From the NCBI RefSeq assembly GCF_041929845.1, contig NZ_JBHEEH010000003.1, positions 124,001 to 188,000 on the forward strand: a stretch of 64,000 nt of DNA, read 5' to 3'. Under the pieces are notes generated by a model. It was not told the DNA's origin, did no database searches, and saw nothing but the letters and a program-made list of their open reading frames with translations. The translations under genes were made by a program, and so were the position numbers. Origin of the DNA: Paenochrobactrum pullorum (lineage in GTDB: Bacteria; Pseudomonadota; Alphaproteobacteria; Rhizobiales; Rhizobiaceae). This document shows positions 1-9,134 of the stretch, in pieces. Position 1 is the first letter of the stretch. Every line of letters begins with the position of its first letter.

Positions 1-153
1 TATGCTGCTGTCGTAATGGTGTTTGCATTCTTTGCCTTCATTCTCTGGGCCTTGACACAGCAAGCGGATACGGCGCAGGCTCTGCTGATTACACCGGTTT
101 GGTTCGTGCTTTTGGCAGTCGTTTATTTCATAATGCCTAAGAAAAAAGCTTAA
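1..153 (+). CDS. Amino-acid permease, C-terminal fragment
   Basis: The first 153 bases are an open frame that enters from outside the window and ends at a TAA. The 50 residues form two hydrophobic membrane segments joined by a short polar loop (around WALTQQADTAQ) and end in a basic tail, PKKKA. The pattern TPVWFVLL followed by a final helix resembles the last two helices of APC-superfamily amino-acid permeases such as CycA or AnsP. The substrate cannot be told from this piece. It is followed directly by a strong terminator, so it is the last gene of its transcript. Confidence 0.6.
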   Translation, partial: YAAVVMVFAFFAFILWALTQQADTAQALLITPVWFVLLAVVYFIMPKKKA

Positions 154-157
154 AAAT

Positions 158-187
158 AAAAAGGCCACTCAACTGAGTGGCCTTTTT
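158..187. terminator. Bidirectional intrinsic terminator
   Basis: A perfect 14-bp inverted repeat (AAAAAGGCCACTCA, then TGAGTGGCCTTTTT after a 2-base loop) has an A-tract on one side and a T-tract on the other. It can end the permease transcript on the plus strand and the receptor transcript on the minus strand. Confidence 0.9.
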
Positions 188-208
188 AAATTGTACATGA
201 AACAGCAA

Positions 209-2932
209 TCAGAAATTCGCAGTCAACGACGCATAGAATGTGCGGCCGGGGCCTGGTTGCAATACAAGGCTGAGCGGATCAACATAATATCTGTCTGTCA
301 GGTTTTCGATACGCAAACTTGCGGTGTAATTATCGTTGATTTTATATTCGGCGAATACATCCACAAGCGTATAAGGTTTCCAGTCAACCAATGTGATGAA
401 TTGAGACATGCCTTGTCCGGTAACATCGCCATGACCAACCGCACGCGACGACGTATATGAAATACGACCGCCAACGGTAAGCGCATCTTCAAGCAGTTTT
501 TGCGACAGTGTCAGATCAATACCATATTTAGGCGGGATCTGGTTGGTTGCATAATCTGCATAAAGAGACTTGTTTTCGCATGTGCCTGCATCGCGACAGA
601 ATTCAACATTGAGATAATAATTGGCGGCCAATGTCGCTTCAAATCCGCCGACCGTGTAATTTGCCGACAATTCAAGACCTGCAAAACGGGCTCTGTCGAT
701 ATTGCGGATACCAACATTTTGCGAATTGGCATATTTACGAAACTCGCGGGCGATATAATCTTTGACGTCCCAGTTGAAATAGCCAATTTTCACCATTGTG
801 CGGTCATCATCGGCGAATATATCATCGTGGATGAAATTCGCTCCGATTTCCCAATTGCTGGAACGTTCCGCTTTGGTGTCTTCATTCACCGTCATATTGA
901 AAGCAGAAACTGCTTCCATAATACTTGGTGCACGCAAGGTGCTTGAATAATTGGCATAAAGCTGAGTGCCTTTAAATGGCTCTACAGTCACACCCAATGA
1001 CGGGCTCCAGCCATCCTGTTTGAGACGTGCTTTACCATAGACCATATCAGGATGATCCATATGCATCGAGCTTCGATCACGTGACCACATTGATGAATAA
1101 CGTAAACCGCCATTGATGGTCAGCCAGTCAATCGGCTTATAGGCTGTTTTGATATAGGCTGCTGCTTCCTCGCGTTTGCCATCACGCAAATCCAGCCAGC
1201 TGTCATATTTTTTTGTATCCGCAGATGGCTTGGTGGATTCCATCTTATATGAACCGCCAAAAGTAAGATCAAAATCACCTAGATCTGTTTCAAATTGCGA
1301 GCGATTGCTGACATCACCACCCCATGTCCAAAGATCAGGCCCTGACTTGAACCCTGGAGGAGGATTGTTGCTGCCGCCATAAGCTGTCGGGCTTCGTTGT
1401 TTGAGCTTGGTGCCCCAAAGATTGGCCTTGAGATTGATCAGGTCATTACCTGCCGGATCCCACCGATATTTGAATGTACCCGTATGGGCATCAACATCTG
1501 TTGTAAGTTCTTGCTGGACAGCTTGCTGGGTTAGCCCTTTGAAATTTGATGCCATCCGGTCACCGGCTTCGCTTGAAAAGCCGGTATAGCCAAGTTGGAT
1601 ACTATGACCATCACCAAACATCACCTTGCCTTTAAGCAGGGTTGATTTGGTTTCGAGCTGGGTGTTGAGCACCTGCTCGCCAGCGCGGTAATTAGCTATT
1701 CCTGTATTCTCAATATAGTTTGGAAACCAATTGTGATTAGACGGATTATCGCAGTAATAGAGACACGCGACCATGCCGCCGCGATCAATTGCCTCTGCCG
1801 CAGGGCCATGCTTACCGGCATGATAATTACCGCGTTTGCGATAGGCATAACCGGCTAATAATTCTACATGCTCATCCTGCATGGCTGCAACAATGCTACC
1901 TGAGCCATTGGTTGGCTTGAGAAAAGCCGGACGGTTCATTGTTGCGTCAGATGCCTCCGCAGTTGAATGATAATATGGATCAAGGTCAGGATTTTGCGGG
2001 CCGGAATAGCCCCTGTTGTTGATTAAATATCCTGCTTTCGTGTCTGCTTCCGGCTTACTGGAATTTGTGCCAAAGCCGCCCTTAACACGCAGGCCGAAGC
2101 GGTTGCCTTCCTTGACAATATCACCCGCTTCAAGGGTGCGCATAGCAATTGTTCCGGCTATACCGCTGGAGGCAGCATCCGAGCCTTTTTGAATATCAAT
2201 ACCGCCGAGAAAATCCGGATCGACAAATGTACGGTTCGAAATGCCCTGATAGCCCTGATAGACATTGACAGCGTTTTCCGCACCATCAATCGTGGTGGCA
2301 ACACGTCCCATGCCCTGCATGCCGCGAATATTGACGTCAATTGAGCCCGCACCATTACGCGATTCACCTGATGAAACTCCGGGTGTACCGCGGAAAATAT
2401 CAGCAGGACTTGAACCACGGAAACGTTCAATATTCTGCTCTGAAATATAGGCTGTCGGTGCTGCGGTATGATAAGGGGCATCAACCGCTGCTGTTGCCGC
2501 ATTTGTCACGGTAATTGTATTAAGCAAAAGGCTGCCGTCAGGAGCTGTGGTATTTTGCGCATTATCGGACGGATCTCTGACAGTGAGTGTTGATCCTTGT
2601 ATGCGATACTGCAGATTGGAGCCGGATAAAAGTTGGCGCAATGCCTGATCACGGGTCAGATTGCCTTGCAGCGTGGGACTGCGTTTACCGGCAATCATAT
2701 TTGACTGCATCAAAAGTTTAAGTCCGGCACGATCTGCGAAAGCAATCAGCGCTGACCCCATATCTTGTGAGCGGATATTGAAATTTATCGTTTGCGGTGC
2801 GGATGTTTGAGCATTTGCAATGCTTCCCGAACCAAATTGAAGAATTGCGATAAATGCAACAGAGGTCATAAGACCAATTTTTTTAGTCTTTTGGGATAGA
2901 GAAAACTGCTTTGCTTTTATCATGCCCTGCAT
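209..2932 (-). CDS. TonB-dependent receptor with STN signalling domain
   Basis: This 907-residue outer-membrane receptor probably imports haem or another iron complex and also signals across the outer membrane. The N-terminus has a signal peptide (KKIGLMTSVAFIAILQF, cleavage near ANAQ). An STN domain of about residues 48-115 follows (INFNIRSQDMGSALIAF), which in FecA-type transducers contacts FecR. A plug domain (about 150-270, with DVNIRGMQGMG) and a 22-strand-type barrel ending in the typical terminal Phe (SLTANF) complete it. The LRAPSIMEA segment resembles the FRAP box of haem/haemoglobin receptors, but the usual NPNL box is not clear. The fecI-fecR pair just upstream supports a surface-signalling role. 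An alternative start lies three codons downstream. Confidence 0.85.
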   Translation of the reverse strand: MQGMIKAKQFSLSQKTKKIGLMTSVAFIAILQFGSGSIANAQTSAPQTINFNIRSQDMGSALIAFADRAGLKLLMQSNMIAGKRSPTLQGNLTRDQALRQLLSGSNLQYRIQGSTLTVRDPSDNAQNTTAPDGSLLLNTITVTNAATAAVDAPYHTAAPTAYISEQNIERFRGSSPADIFRGTPGVSSGESRNGAGSIDVNIRGMQGMGRVATTIDGAENAVNVYQGYQGISNRTFVDPDFLGGIDIQKGSDAASSGIAGTIAMRTLEAGDIVKEGNRFGLRVKGGFGTNSSKPEADTKAGYLINNRGYSGPQNPDLDPYYHSTAEASDATMNRPAFLKPTNGSGSIVAAMQDEHVELLAGYAYRKRGNYHAGKHGPAAEAIDRGGMVACLYYCDNPSNHNWFPNYIENTGIANYRAGEQVLNTQLETKSTLLKGKVMFGDGHSIQLGYTGFSSEAGDRMASNFKGLTQQAVQQELTTDVDAHTGTFKYRWDPAGNDLINLKANLWGTKLKQRSPTAYGGSNNPPPGFKSGPDLWTWGGDVSNRSQFETDLGDFDLTFGGSYKMESTKPSADTKKYDSWLDLRDGKREEAAAYIKTAYKPIDWLTINGGLRYSSMWSRDRSSMHMDHPDMVYGKARLKQDGWSPSLGVTVEPFKGTQLYANYSSTLRAPSIMEAVSAFNMTVNEDTKAERSSNWEIGANFIHDDIFADDDRTMVKIGYFNWDVKDYIAREFRKYANSQNVGIRNIDRARFAGLELSANYTVGGFEATLAANYYLNVEFCRDAGTCENKSLYADYATNQIPPKYGIDLTLSQKLLEDALTVGGRISYTSSRAVGHGDVTGQGMSQFITLVDWKPYTLVDVFAEYKINDNYTASLRIENLTDRYYVDPLSLVLQPGPGRTFYASLTANF

Positions 2933-3002
2933 AAAACTTACCGCCTTTTCATTATTATTTCCGGTCTCCGCACAAGCAGATTTTCCGGCCTCATAATTTA
3001 AA

Positions 3003-3030
3003 GACGAAAGGAGATGCAGAAGATGGAACC
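3003..3030 (-). promoter_or_regulatory. Candidate ECF (FecI-type) promoter for the receptor
   Basis: In the 126-bp gap between fecR and the receptor, the minus strand carries GGTTCC and, 18 bases further on, CGTC. This is the general shape of ECF sigma promoters (GGAA-like -35 and CGTC-like -10). The assignment rests on pattern alone, and on the expectation that FecI drives the receptor gene. Confidence 0.3.
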
Positions 3031-3058
3031 TTAAAAATAAAAAATTTGACCTTTTTAA

Positions 3059-4039
3059 TCATATTTTTCTGAAAGCTGAATTCGGGCGTATAATTGTTAC
3101 ATATGGCAGACGTGTAACATAGACAGGAAGCGTGTTTTCAATTGCCTGAAGAATTTCTTCAGGCTGTGTCAAATCGAAGATACCCGTAATTTGTAATGCA
3201 TATAATTGGTCACTGGCGAGAATGATTTTTCCAGAGCGGTAACGTTCCAATTCGGCAATAACATCACCAAGTGGCTTGGCATTAAAAATAAGTTTGCCTC
3301 TGCGCCAAGCCGTTTCCATTTCGACATCCACATAATCCTGTAAAGATACAGCACCATCTTCCAGATAGAAAATACGGGAATTGGCCTGCACGACCATCAT
3401 ATCACGGTCTTTGAAATGATGATCGACATTGGTTGTGACACCGACTGTCCCTTCAATAACAGTTACCGAAACCTGACGTGGACGAATATCGATATCAAAT
3501 ATAGTGCCCAATGCGCGGGTCTGCCCGTATAGTGCATCCACAATAAATGGACGTGTGCGATCCTTGGCAACGCTGAACAAAGCCTGCCCCTCATACAAGG
3601 TCAGGCGTCTCTCTTGCTCAGTAATTTTGACAGATAATGCTGAATTGGCATTCAGTGTAACAACTGAGCCGTCCACAAGCGTTACAGCACGTTGCTCGCC
3701 TGTGCCGGTGGTATAATCGGCAAAAAGGCGTGGCCCGATAAGACCGGTTTGATAAAGAGCCGCACCGCTCACAAATGCCATTGAAAGCCCAAGCAAGGAG
3801 CGTCTTGTCAAATGGCGCTGTTTGGCGGTTTTGTTGATGCGTTTACCGGCCGAGCCAATGCCGTACCACAAGCTTTCAGCTTCTTTTGCCGCCATTTCAT
3901 GCTGCGGGCTTTGGCGACGCCAATTGTTAAATTTTTGATAGTCTTGTTCGGTTGCACGCCCGGAACTTAAATAAACAATCCAGTCGATTGCTTCATCGCT
4001 TAAGCCAATATCCGCTGAAGATTGATTATTTTTAATCAT
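3059..4039 (-). CDS. fecR: FecR-type anti-sigma/signal transducer
   Basis: FecR-family inner-membrane protein that passes the signal from the receptor STN domain to the partner sigma factor. The N-terminal DUF4880 region (IGLSDEAIDWIVYLSSG...WRRQSPQHEMAAKEAE) is followed by one membrane segment (LLGLSMAFVSGAALYQTGLI) and the periplasmic FecR domain (TGTGEQRAVTLVDGSVVTLNANS). The start at 4039 overlaps the fecI stop codon as ATGA and gives a 326-residue protein. A longer frame from 4075 would run into fecI by 40 bases and is less likely. The gene sits between fecI and the receptor, the standard order for such systems. Confidence 0.85.
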   Translation of the reverse strand: MIKNNQSSADIGLSDEAIDWIVYLSSGRATEQDYQKFNNWRRQSPQHEMAAKEAESLWYGIGSAGKRINKTAKQRHLTRRSLLGLSMAFVSGAALYQTGLIGPRLFADYTTGTGEQRAVTLVDGSVVTLNANSALSVKITEQERRLTLYEGQALFSVAKDRTRPFIVDALYGQTRALGTIFDIDIRPRQVSVTVIEGTVGVTTNVDHHFKDRDMMVVQANSRIFYLEDGAVSLQDYVDVEMETAWRRGKLIFNAKPLGDVIAELERYRSGKIILASDQLYALQITGIFDLTQPEEILQAIENTLPVYVTRLPYVTIIRPNSAFRKI

Positions 4040-4575
4040 AATGCGCTGTTGATTTGGCGGAAATGATCGCGGCAATGACGCAAAGCTTGCGTCAAATAAC
4101 GGGTGACCATTCTTTCAGATACATCCAAGCGCCGCGCAATTTCATAATGGGTCAGCAAATCACATCGCGCCATCAATAATGCGCTACGCGGTTTGGGTGG
4201 CAGTTGCAATAAAGCATAGACCAACTGACGCAATTGATCGCGGTCTATTGCATGTTTTTCAGGGCTCGGCGCGGTATCCGCGACTGTTACAAGAATTTCT
4301 TCATCGCTCAGACAGGCTTTGGTGTGGCGCTGCTCGCGGCGTAACAAATCAATGACAATATTATTTGCAACGCGCAGAATAAACGCGCGATTATCGCGAA
4401 CCTCGTAAGGGCGGCTTTCTATATTTGACAACCTGACCCATATTTCCTGAATAGCATCTTCCGCCAATTCATGAGAATTGGTTCGTTTTTTCAACATGTC
4501 CCGAAGATATTTCAGCTGTTGAAAATAAACGGACATCAGATCTTCAGAATTTTCGGCGGATTGAATGCTCATCAT
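4036..4575 (-). CDS. fecI: FecI-type ECF sigma factor
   Basis: A 179-residue ECF sigma factor, expected to transcribe the downstream TonB-dependent receptor when its ligand is bound. Region 2 is visible as HELAEDAIQEIWVRLSN...FILRVANNIVIDLLRRE and region 4 as LPPKPRSALLMARCDLLTHYEIARRLDVSERMVTRYL, a helix-turn-helix for -35 recognition. Length and order are normal for FecI homologues. It is translationally coupled to fecR by a 4-base overlap. No Fur box was identified with confidence in the short upstream gap. Confidence 0.88.
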   Translation of the reverse strand: MMSIQSAENSEDLMSVYFQQLKYLRDMLKKRTNSHELAEDAIQEIWVRLSNIESRPYEVRDNRAFILRVANNIVIDLLRREQRHTKACLSDEEILVTVADTAPSPEKHAIDRDQLRQLVYALLQLPPKPRSALLMARCDLLTHYEIARRLDVSERMVTRYLTQALRHCRDHFRQINSAL

Positions 4576-4696
4576 ATGGTCTGTTGTTCGATTCAGGTTG
4601 ACCGAATAATACTAGACCAAAAAACTCAAATTTAATAGCGGGATTTTTTTATCAAAATAATCGGAATCATCACAGCTCCTGCCTCACTCAATTCCT

Positions 4697-5240
4697 ACAT
4701 AAATTCATATGATAACTCATCAGATGTGAAAAAAATGCGACACAATCGGCTTGCCAGCACATAAACGGTATGGACGGTTGCACCCTGACTTTTATGGATG
4801 GTCGCCGCATAGCCATAATCTGTTGACGGCGCTGCACCTCAATATCGGCATTACCCTTGATACGATCCGATTGCTCTCCCTTTCGATCGATACCATCAGC
4901 AGCCGGGCCGCGGTGCATCGCGGGTTTGATAGATATGCCACGTTCCGAATAGAAACGATGATCAACGCGGAAATCAAAACCATGCTGCGCAAGGTGTTGA
5001 TTTTGTGTTTCCGCCCAAGACTTCCGAAGAGCTGGAATAAGCTCTTTGTCAACGCCCGAATTGCCGATAGAGCACATGTCCGTTCTTGGAGAATTTCGGA
5101 TTGCCTTCAGCATCCAGCGAACGGATATTTTTAGTCCCATTGCCATGTTCGGCAAGAGGGCGCAATACCGACATTATGTGAACGTGCGGATTGCTTCGGA
5201 GGTGAGGTTCACAATTTTTTTCCACAGTTTGCCAGCACAA
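4697..5240 (-). pseudogene. traA: Remnant of a TraA-type relaxase/helicase
   Basis: No single frame spans this stretch, but pieces of one conjugative relaxase appear in order on the minus strand. Near 5190-5050 is NPHVHIMSVLRPLAEHG, the metal-binding histidine motif of MobA/MobL relaxases. From about 5060 to 4830, in another frame, is KSWAETQNQHLAQHGFDFRV followed by HRGPAADGIDRKG. At 4820-4749, in a third frame, is AATIHKSQGATV, a helicase motif from the C-terminal RecD-like part of TraA. Several hundred codons between relaxase and helicase are missing and at least two frameshifts are present. Rhizobial repABC plasmids often carry traA, so this looks like a decayed transfer region next to repC. 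Confidence 0.75.
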
Positions 5241-5343
5241 CTGGCTCCATCATGGCAATTTCCAGAATTTCGCTGGAGGGGTGTTCATATCTAAGATATG
5301 AAAATTGTTTCGTGTTTCCATTCTTATTTTTAATTGAGTTTCA

Positions 5344-6531
5344 CTAAGTTTTTTTGTTTATATTTGCCATCACCATTGCCTGAATGGATAACTCCCCTGC
5401 CCGCGCTTTTGATGTGAGTGTACGCAGATATCCGCCGGCTGATTGGATATGGTTGCAGCGTTGTAAAATGCACGCAATTGCAATTGCTGTGTCTTCATGC
5501 CCCATTTGATCCAGAGCATCCTGATAGGCTGATGTGGAAATATTCAAATAATTTCGTACTTGTGCGGTGGTTTTGATAAAATCACGCCAATTTTTAATGC
5601 CATCAACGGCATAATCTGCAATTTCAGGGCAAGCTTTTAAAACAAGATTGAGTGTTAAAAACGGATGTCTTGTTTGAGATTGAGGATTTAATCCAACTTC
5701 TGTTTCAATCTTTTCTAAAGCTGATTCAGATTCAATATAGTAATCAGTATTGGATTCATTATGCTGCCGCTCATTTTGGCAGTCATTGCCGCTCATATTT
5801 TTGGAATTTTCATTTAATTTCAGTGTTTTATCAACATCCGTCCGTAGTGCGTTCAATTCTGTCAGAATGGTTTCAAGCTGATTGAGTGTGGCGCGGCGTG
5901 GCAGAGCGTCTACAATTGCTCTAAATTTGTTGAAAAGCCCCTCCCAATTACCCGACATAGTTTCAGTCAATGCTACATCAATGAGCTTTCCGATGTCACG
6001 ACGCTGAAGGGTAATGCGCTCTCTGGTGCGTTTCAGTTTGAGATTGCTTTCAGCAACACTTTCAGCTGCTTGCACGATTTCATCATAGCGTACCAGCAAA
6101 GGAGCCAGCGAAAAGCCGAAAGCTTCCTGGACAGCACCTTGTTTGTTTTTATGGGCATAGCGTTTGCCGTTCGGGCTGTCACGTCGAATGATAAGGCCTG
6201 CATTGACCAATGCTGCCAAATGACGGCGCAAAGTCGGGTCAGGCATGCCATGCGCGCGCAGCGACAATTGCTTGTTGGAAGGAAAGACGACGAGACCGCT
6301 TTCTTCATTCAAACTTATTTCGGGATAAAAAGACAATAGAGCGCTGAGCACTGATAAAGAACGATCGCTGATATTGAAATGCGAACGGCCTTCACAAAGC
6401 GCTTTATAAAGTTGCCATTTATCGACTTTTTTATCTTTTAAATTGGATTTGCGGGCAAAATGTTGCGCTGACAAAAGGTCAAACGACATCACCCGCCCCC
6501 CGAAAGGGGTCGTTGCAAACTGCACATCCAT
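5344..6531 (-). CDS. repC: Replication initiator RepC
   Basis: RepC is the initiator of repABC replicons and binds an origin inside its own gene. The protein (395 residues) begins GGRVMSFDLLSAQHFARK and has the winged-helix N-terminal half with LSLRAHGMPDPTLRRHLAALVNAGLIIRRDSPNGKRYA. The C-terminal half contains the family segment AYQDALDQMGHEDTAIAIACILQRC. Length is normal for RepC. The gene lies 202 bases downstream of repB, a gap that holds a candidate antisense RNA. A purine-rich AAAGGG sits upstream of the ATG. It is the last gene of the cassette, followed by a broken relaxase gene rather than transfer genes. Confidence 0.95.
   Translation of the reverse strand: MDVQFATTPFGGRVMSFDLLSAQHFARKSNLKDKKVDKWQLYKALCEGRSHFNISDRSLSVLSALLSFYPEISLNEESGLVVFPSNKQLSLRAHGMPDPTLRRHLAALVNAGLIIRRDSPNGKRYAHKNKQGAVQEAFGFSLAPLLVRYDEIVQAAESVAESNLKLKRTRERITLQRRDIGKLIDVALTETMSGNWEGLFNKFRAIVDALPRRATLNQLETILTELNALRTDVDKTLKLNENSKNMSGNDCQNERQHNESNTDYYIESESALEKIETEVGLNPQSQTRHPFLTLNLVLKACPEIADYAVDGIKNWRDFIKTTAQVRNYLNISTSAYQDALDQMGHEDTAIAIACILQRCNHIQSAGGYLRTLTSKARAGELSIQAMVMANINKKT
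5640..5830 (-). other. AT-rich segment of repC, probable oriV region
   Basis: The middle of repC is markedly AT-rich here and encodes a low-complexity polar linker (KLNENSKNMSGNDCQNERQHNES). In studied repABC plasmids the origin maps to an AT-rich stretch inside repC. The position is an inference from that precedent; no iterons are visible. Confidence 0.4.
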
Positions 6532-6627
6532 GGTTCTTTACCCTTTAAATTCAGGCAAAAGAAATTTGTTCGCCAAAATGACGTTCCCACACTTGACAGG
6601 GATTCATGGAAATGCGATTCTAAACGT

Positions 6628-6682
6628 GCTTAAGGTTTGAGAAGGGCTTCCATGACGGAAACGTTTTGGTGGCCTTTTTCTT
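6628..6682 (+). ncRNA. Candidate antisense ctRNA of the repABC cassette
   Basis: repABC replicons encode a small antisense RNA in the repB-repC gap, opposite to repC, that lowers RepC synthesis. Here the plus strand has a good -35, TTGACA (6593-6598), and a weaker -10 about 17 bases on (near GATTCT at 6616). Transcription would start near 6628. Downstream a TTCC/GGAA hairpin (6648-6660) and a T-rich run (CCTTTTTC, about 6673-6680) could end a short RNA. Position, orientation and promoter fit the known arrangement; the ends are estimates. Confidence 0.6.
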
Positions 6683-6733
6683 TTGCGGTTGCGCTCCTGG
6701 TTACATCCTGATATTTAAACGATTTTCACCGTT

Positions 6734-7741
6734 TTATTGTCGCTTGAAGGCTTCGTATAAATCATCCAGCTGATTGGTTATAAAATCAGCGAATTTTGTA
6801 CTGTCAGCGGCTTCAATCGATAATGTCGTTTTCTTCAGGCTCCTCTTCACCGACACATTCACGGCCCTATCTATAGCATCCCACCGGGTGCTGTTGGATA
6901 AGTTTTTTGGTTTTTGTATGGGTTGCGCCTGTGCTTTTTGGCGAGCAATGAGTTTGCTCGAGAGTTTCAGGAAGCGCTCATCAGAGCTAAGTGCTTTAAA
7001 ATCACTGTGTGAAAGCAGAGTTTCGATTGTTTGATCGGGCGTGACTTGCTGCCATAATTTGGCAAATTCTTCCCAGCGGCCGCGGCCAATGCCCGGTGCT
7101 TTGCCAATCGCATATAAAACCGGTTTTGGCAGCGTCTGACCAATGCGGATCATCTCGGAAATATGTGATTTGCCGGTGGAAAGGGAAGCGCAAATGGTTT
7201 CACGCTTAAAGCCTGCTTCTTCCTGCGCCACCGCAAACAAACATTTTTCGATGAAAGAGAGATCTTCACGGGCGGTGTTTTCCTCACCCTGAAAGATCAC
7301 CGCTTCTTCATCGCTTAAACTGCGAATGGCAGTTTTAAACTTGATGCCCAGTTGTTTAGCGGCGGCAAGACGCCTGCGACCATAAACAATCTGAAATTTA
7401 CCTGGTTGATCATCAAGCGGGCGCACGAGTCCTGGAACAATCTGGCCGCGCTCTTCAATGGATGCCACAATTTCGGCAATGGCGGCATCATCATAGGCGC
7501 TGTCAAAGCGGTCATCGATGGTGGACGGCAGAATGCGTTCCGGCTCCATCTCGACGATCTGATCGGCGTTTTTCAGCAAACGTTCAGCCAGTTCACTGCG
7601 TTCTTGCATATGGCGTACACCGGCAGCCACTTTCATCAGATGTGGCGAAGCCGAACGCGCGGTAGCTTGTTCGGTTGTTGCTTCTTCATCCAATTTGCCA
7701 AGTACGGCGGCAAACATGCCTTTTGAATCTTTTCGGCTCAT
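6734..7741 (-). CDS. repB: Partition protein RepB (ParB family)
   Basis: RepB is the centromere-binding partner of RepA. The 335-residue protein has the ParB/Spo0J core: QIVPGLVRPLDDQPGKFQIV, then YGRRRLAAAKQLGIKF and GEENTAREDLSFIEKCLFA, including the arginine-rich loop. A helix-turn-helix region follows (ETICASLSTGKSHISEMIRIGQTLP). The N-terminus (MSRKDSKGMFAAVL) is typical of RepB. Its ATG overlaps the repA stop by four bases, indicating coupled translation. It should bind the two palindromes upstream of repA. Confidence 0.95.
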   Translation of the reverse strand: MSRKDSKGMFAAVLGKLDEEATTEQATARSASPHLMKVAAGVRHMQERSELAERLLKNADQIVEMEPERILPSTIDDRFDSAYDDAAIAEIVASIEERGQIVPGLVRPLDDQPGKFQIVYGRRRLAAAKQLGIKFKTAIRSLSDEEAVIFQGEENTAREDLSFIEKCLFAVAQEEAGFKRETICASLSTGKSHISEMIRIGQTLPKPVLYAIGKAPGIGRGRWEEFAKLWQQVTPDQTIETLLSHSDFKALSSDERFLKLSSKLIARQKAQAQPIQKPKNLSNSTRWDAIDRAVNVSVKRSLKKTTLSIEAADSTKFADFITNQLDDLYEAFKRQ

Positions 7742-8919
7742 AATTCACGTCCCCATGCAGTTACAATGAGGTTTTCAATTTCTGCATTGGCAGCATTGAT
7801 CGATTCAATTGCGCGGTCATAGGTTTTAGGTGCAGAGAAACGCGACCGCTGCACTTCATAAAGACTTTGCTTCCAAGTCAGAGCATCTGAAACGGCTGTG
7901 GATTTGGCGACAGCATTGAGCAGCAAATCCTCACCAAAGACCTGCCGCATCAAAGCCTGCATATTCGCTTGCGGATGATCATTGGCTTCAAATTTGGTGA
8001 TCAGGAATTTAGCAAAATCCCATTGCGCCCCTGCCCCGGCTTCATCAAGAATTTGCATGTATGATGCAGCCAGCTCCAAAAACTTGGCGGTGGAATCGAC
8101 ATCCAGCATTTGCGCCGGCACTGGAATGAGAACACCGGTTGCGGCTGTCAGTGATGACAGAGTGAGGAAGTTGAGCGAAGGCGCACAGTCCAGCAGGATA
8201 ACATCATAATCATGCGCCACTTGTTCCAGCGCTTGCGAAACGCGCAGCAAGAAACCGGTGCCGCCGCTTTTGCGCATTTCCAACGCCACAGATGTTTCAA
8301 ACTCGGTGAGTTCCAGACCGGCACAGATGACATCAAAACCGGCAATATGGGTTTTGCGCACGATCTGTTGTGTCGGTATCGGCTCATCAAAGCGGATGGA
8401 TGAATAAAGCGTATCGCCATCGCGATAATCAAAATTGGGCAAAGCACCATGCAGACTGGTCAGAGACGCCTGCGGATCCATATCAACGGCTAAGACACGA
8501 TAGCCACGCAAAGCCAGCCAATGACCTAAATGGATGGTGGTTGATGTTTTGGAAGAGCCGCCCTTAAAATTGGTGACCGCAATGATCTGACATTCCTCGC
8601 CTTCAACGCGGCGCGGATTGATCCATTTTTTGCGACCGTTCTCGGCCAGATACATCCGCAGCTCCAACACTTGTTCCAGTGTATAAAGACGGCGGCCATT
8701 GGCGAGTGTTTCAGGTTCCGGCCCCTGCCCCTTTAAGGAGACCTGACGAATATAGGCTTCGGTGACACCCAAGAGCCCCGCCACTTCGGTGGAGGTGAAT
8801 TTGCGCATAGTGCGGAAAGCATTTGGCGGGTATTGTGCAAGGGATAAATTATTCAGCGCCTTGTCGAGCTTGCTCGAAAAGGTGTTCATAAAATGCAAAC
8901 TGCTTAAATGACGAGACAA
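7738..8919 (-). CDS. repA: Partition ATPase RepA (ParA family)
   Basis: ParA-type ATPase that segregates the replicon with RepB and represses the repABC promoter. It has an N-terminal helix-turn-helix (FTSTEVAGLLGVTEAYIRQVS) and a deviant Walker A motif, KGGSSKTSTTIHLG. The ParA signature VLAVDMDPQASLTSLHG and the Walker B-like VILLDCAPSLNFLTL follow. Length (393 residues) is normal. The frame opens with a TTG at 8919 preceded by AAGGAG at 8-base spacing. An internal ATG at 8889 also gives a familiar RepA N-terminus but has no comparable ribosome site, so the TTG start is preferred. It heads the repABC operon. Confidence 0.94.
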   Translation of the reverse strand: MSRHLSSLHFMNTFSSKLDKALNNLSLAQYPPNAFRTMRKFTSTEVAGLLGVTEAYIRQVSLKGQGPEPETLANGRRLYTLEQVLELRMYLAENGRKKWINPRRVEGEECQIIAVTNFKGGSSKTSTTIHLGHWLALRGYRVLAVDMDPQASLTSLHGALPNFDYRDGDTLYSSIRFDEPIPTQQIVRKTHIAGFDVICAGLELTEFETSVALEMRKSGGTGFLLRVSQALEQVAHDYDVILLDCAPSLNFLTLSSLTAATGVLIPVPAQMLDVDSTAKFLELAASYMQILDEAGAGAQWDFAKFLITKFEANDHPQANMQALMRQVFGEDLLLNAVAKSTAVSDALTWKQSLYEVQRSRFSAPKTYDRAIESINAANAEIENLIVTAWGREL

Positions 8920-9077
8920 CCGATTTTCTCCTTAAACCGTATATTGCTCTAGACCAGATATGGTTAACAAGCAGTTAACGACCCTCAAAATACGCAAACT
9001 TTCCGAAATACGACAATTTAGCGTAGCTTCAATATGGCCGATTCTGATCATAAGTGCAAATGCCCATTTTCAGATCA

Positions 9078-9093
9078 GTTCCCAGCTGGGAAC
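9078..9093. other. parS-like centromere site 1
   Basis: GTTCCCAGCTGGGAAC is a perfect 16-bp palindrome that fits the repABC centromere pattern GTTNNNNGCNNNNAAC bound by RepB. It lies about 160 bases upstream of repA. Confidence 0.75.
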
Positions 9094-9134
9094 TTTTCAA
9101 ATTCACCCTTCAATTTGCGCTTCCTCAATTGATA

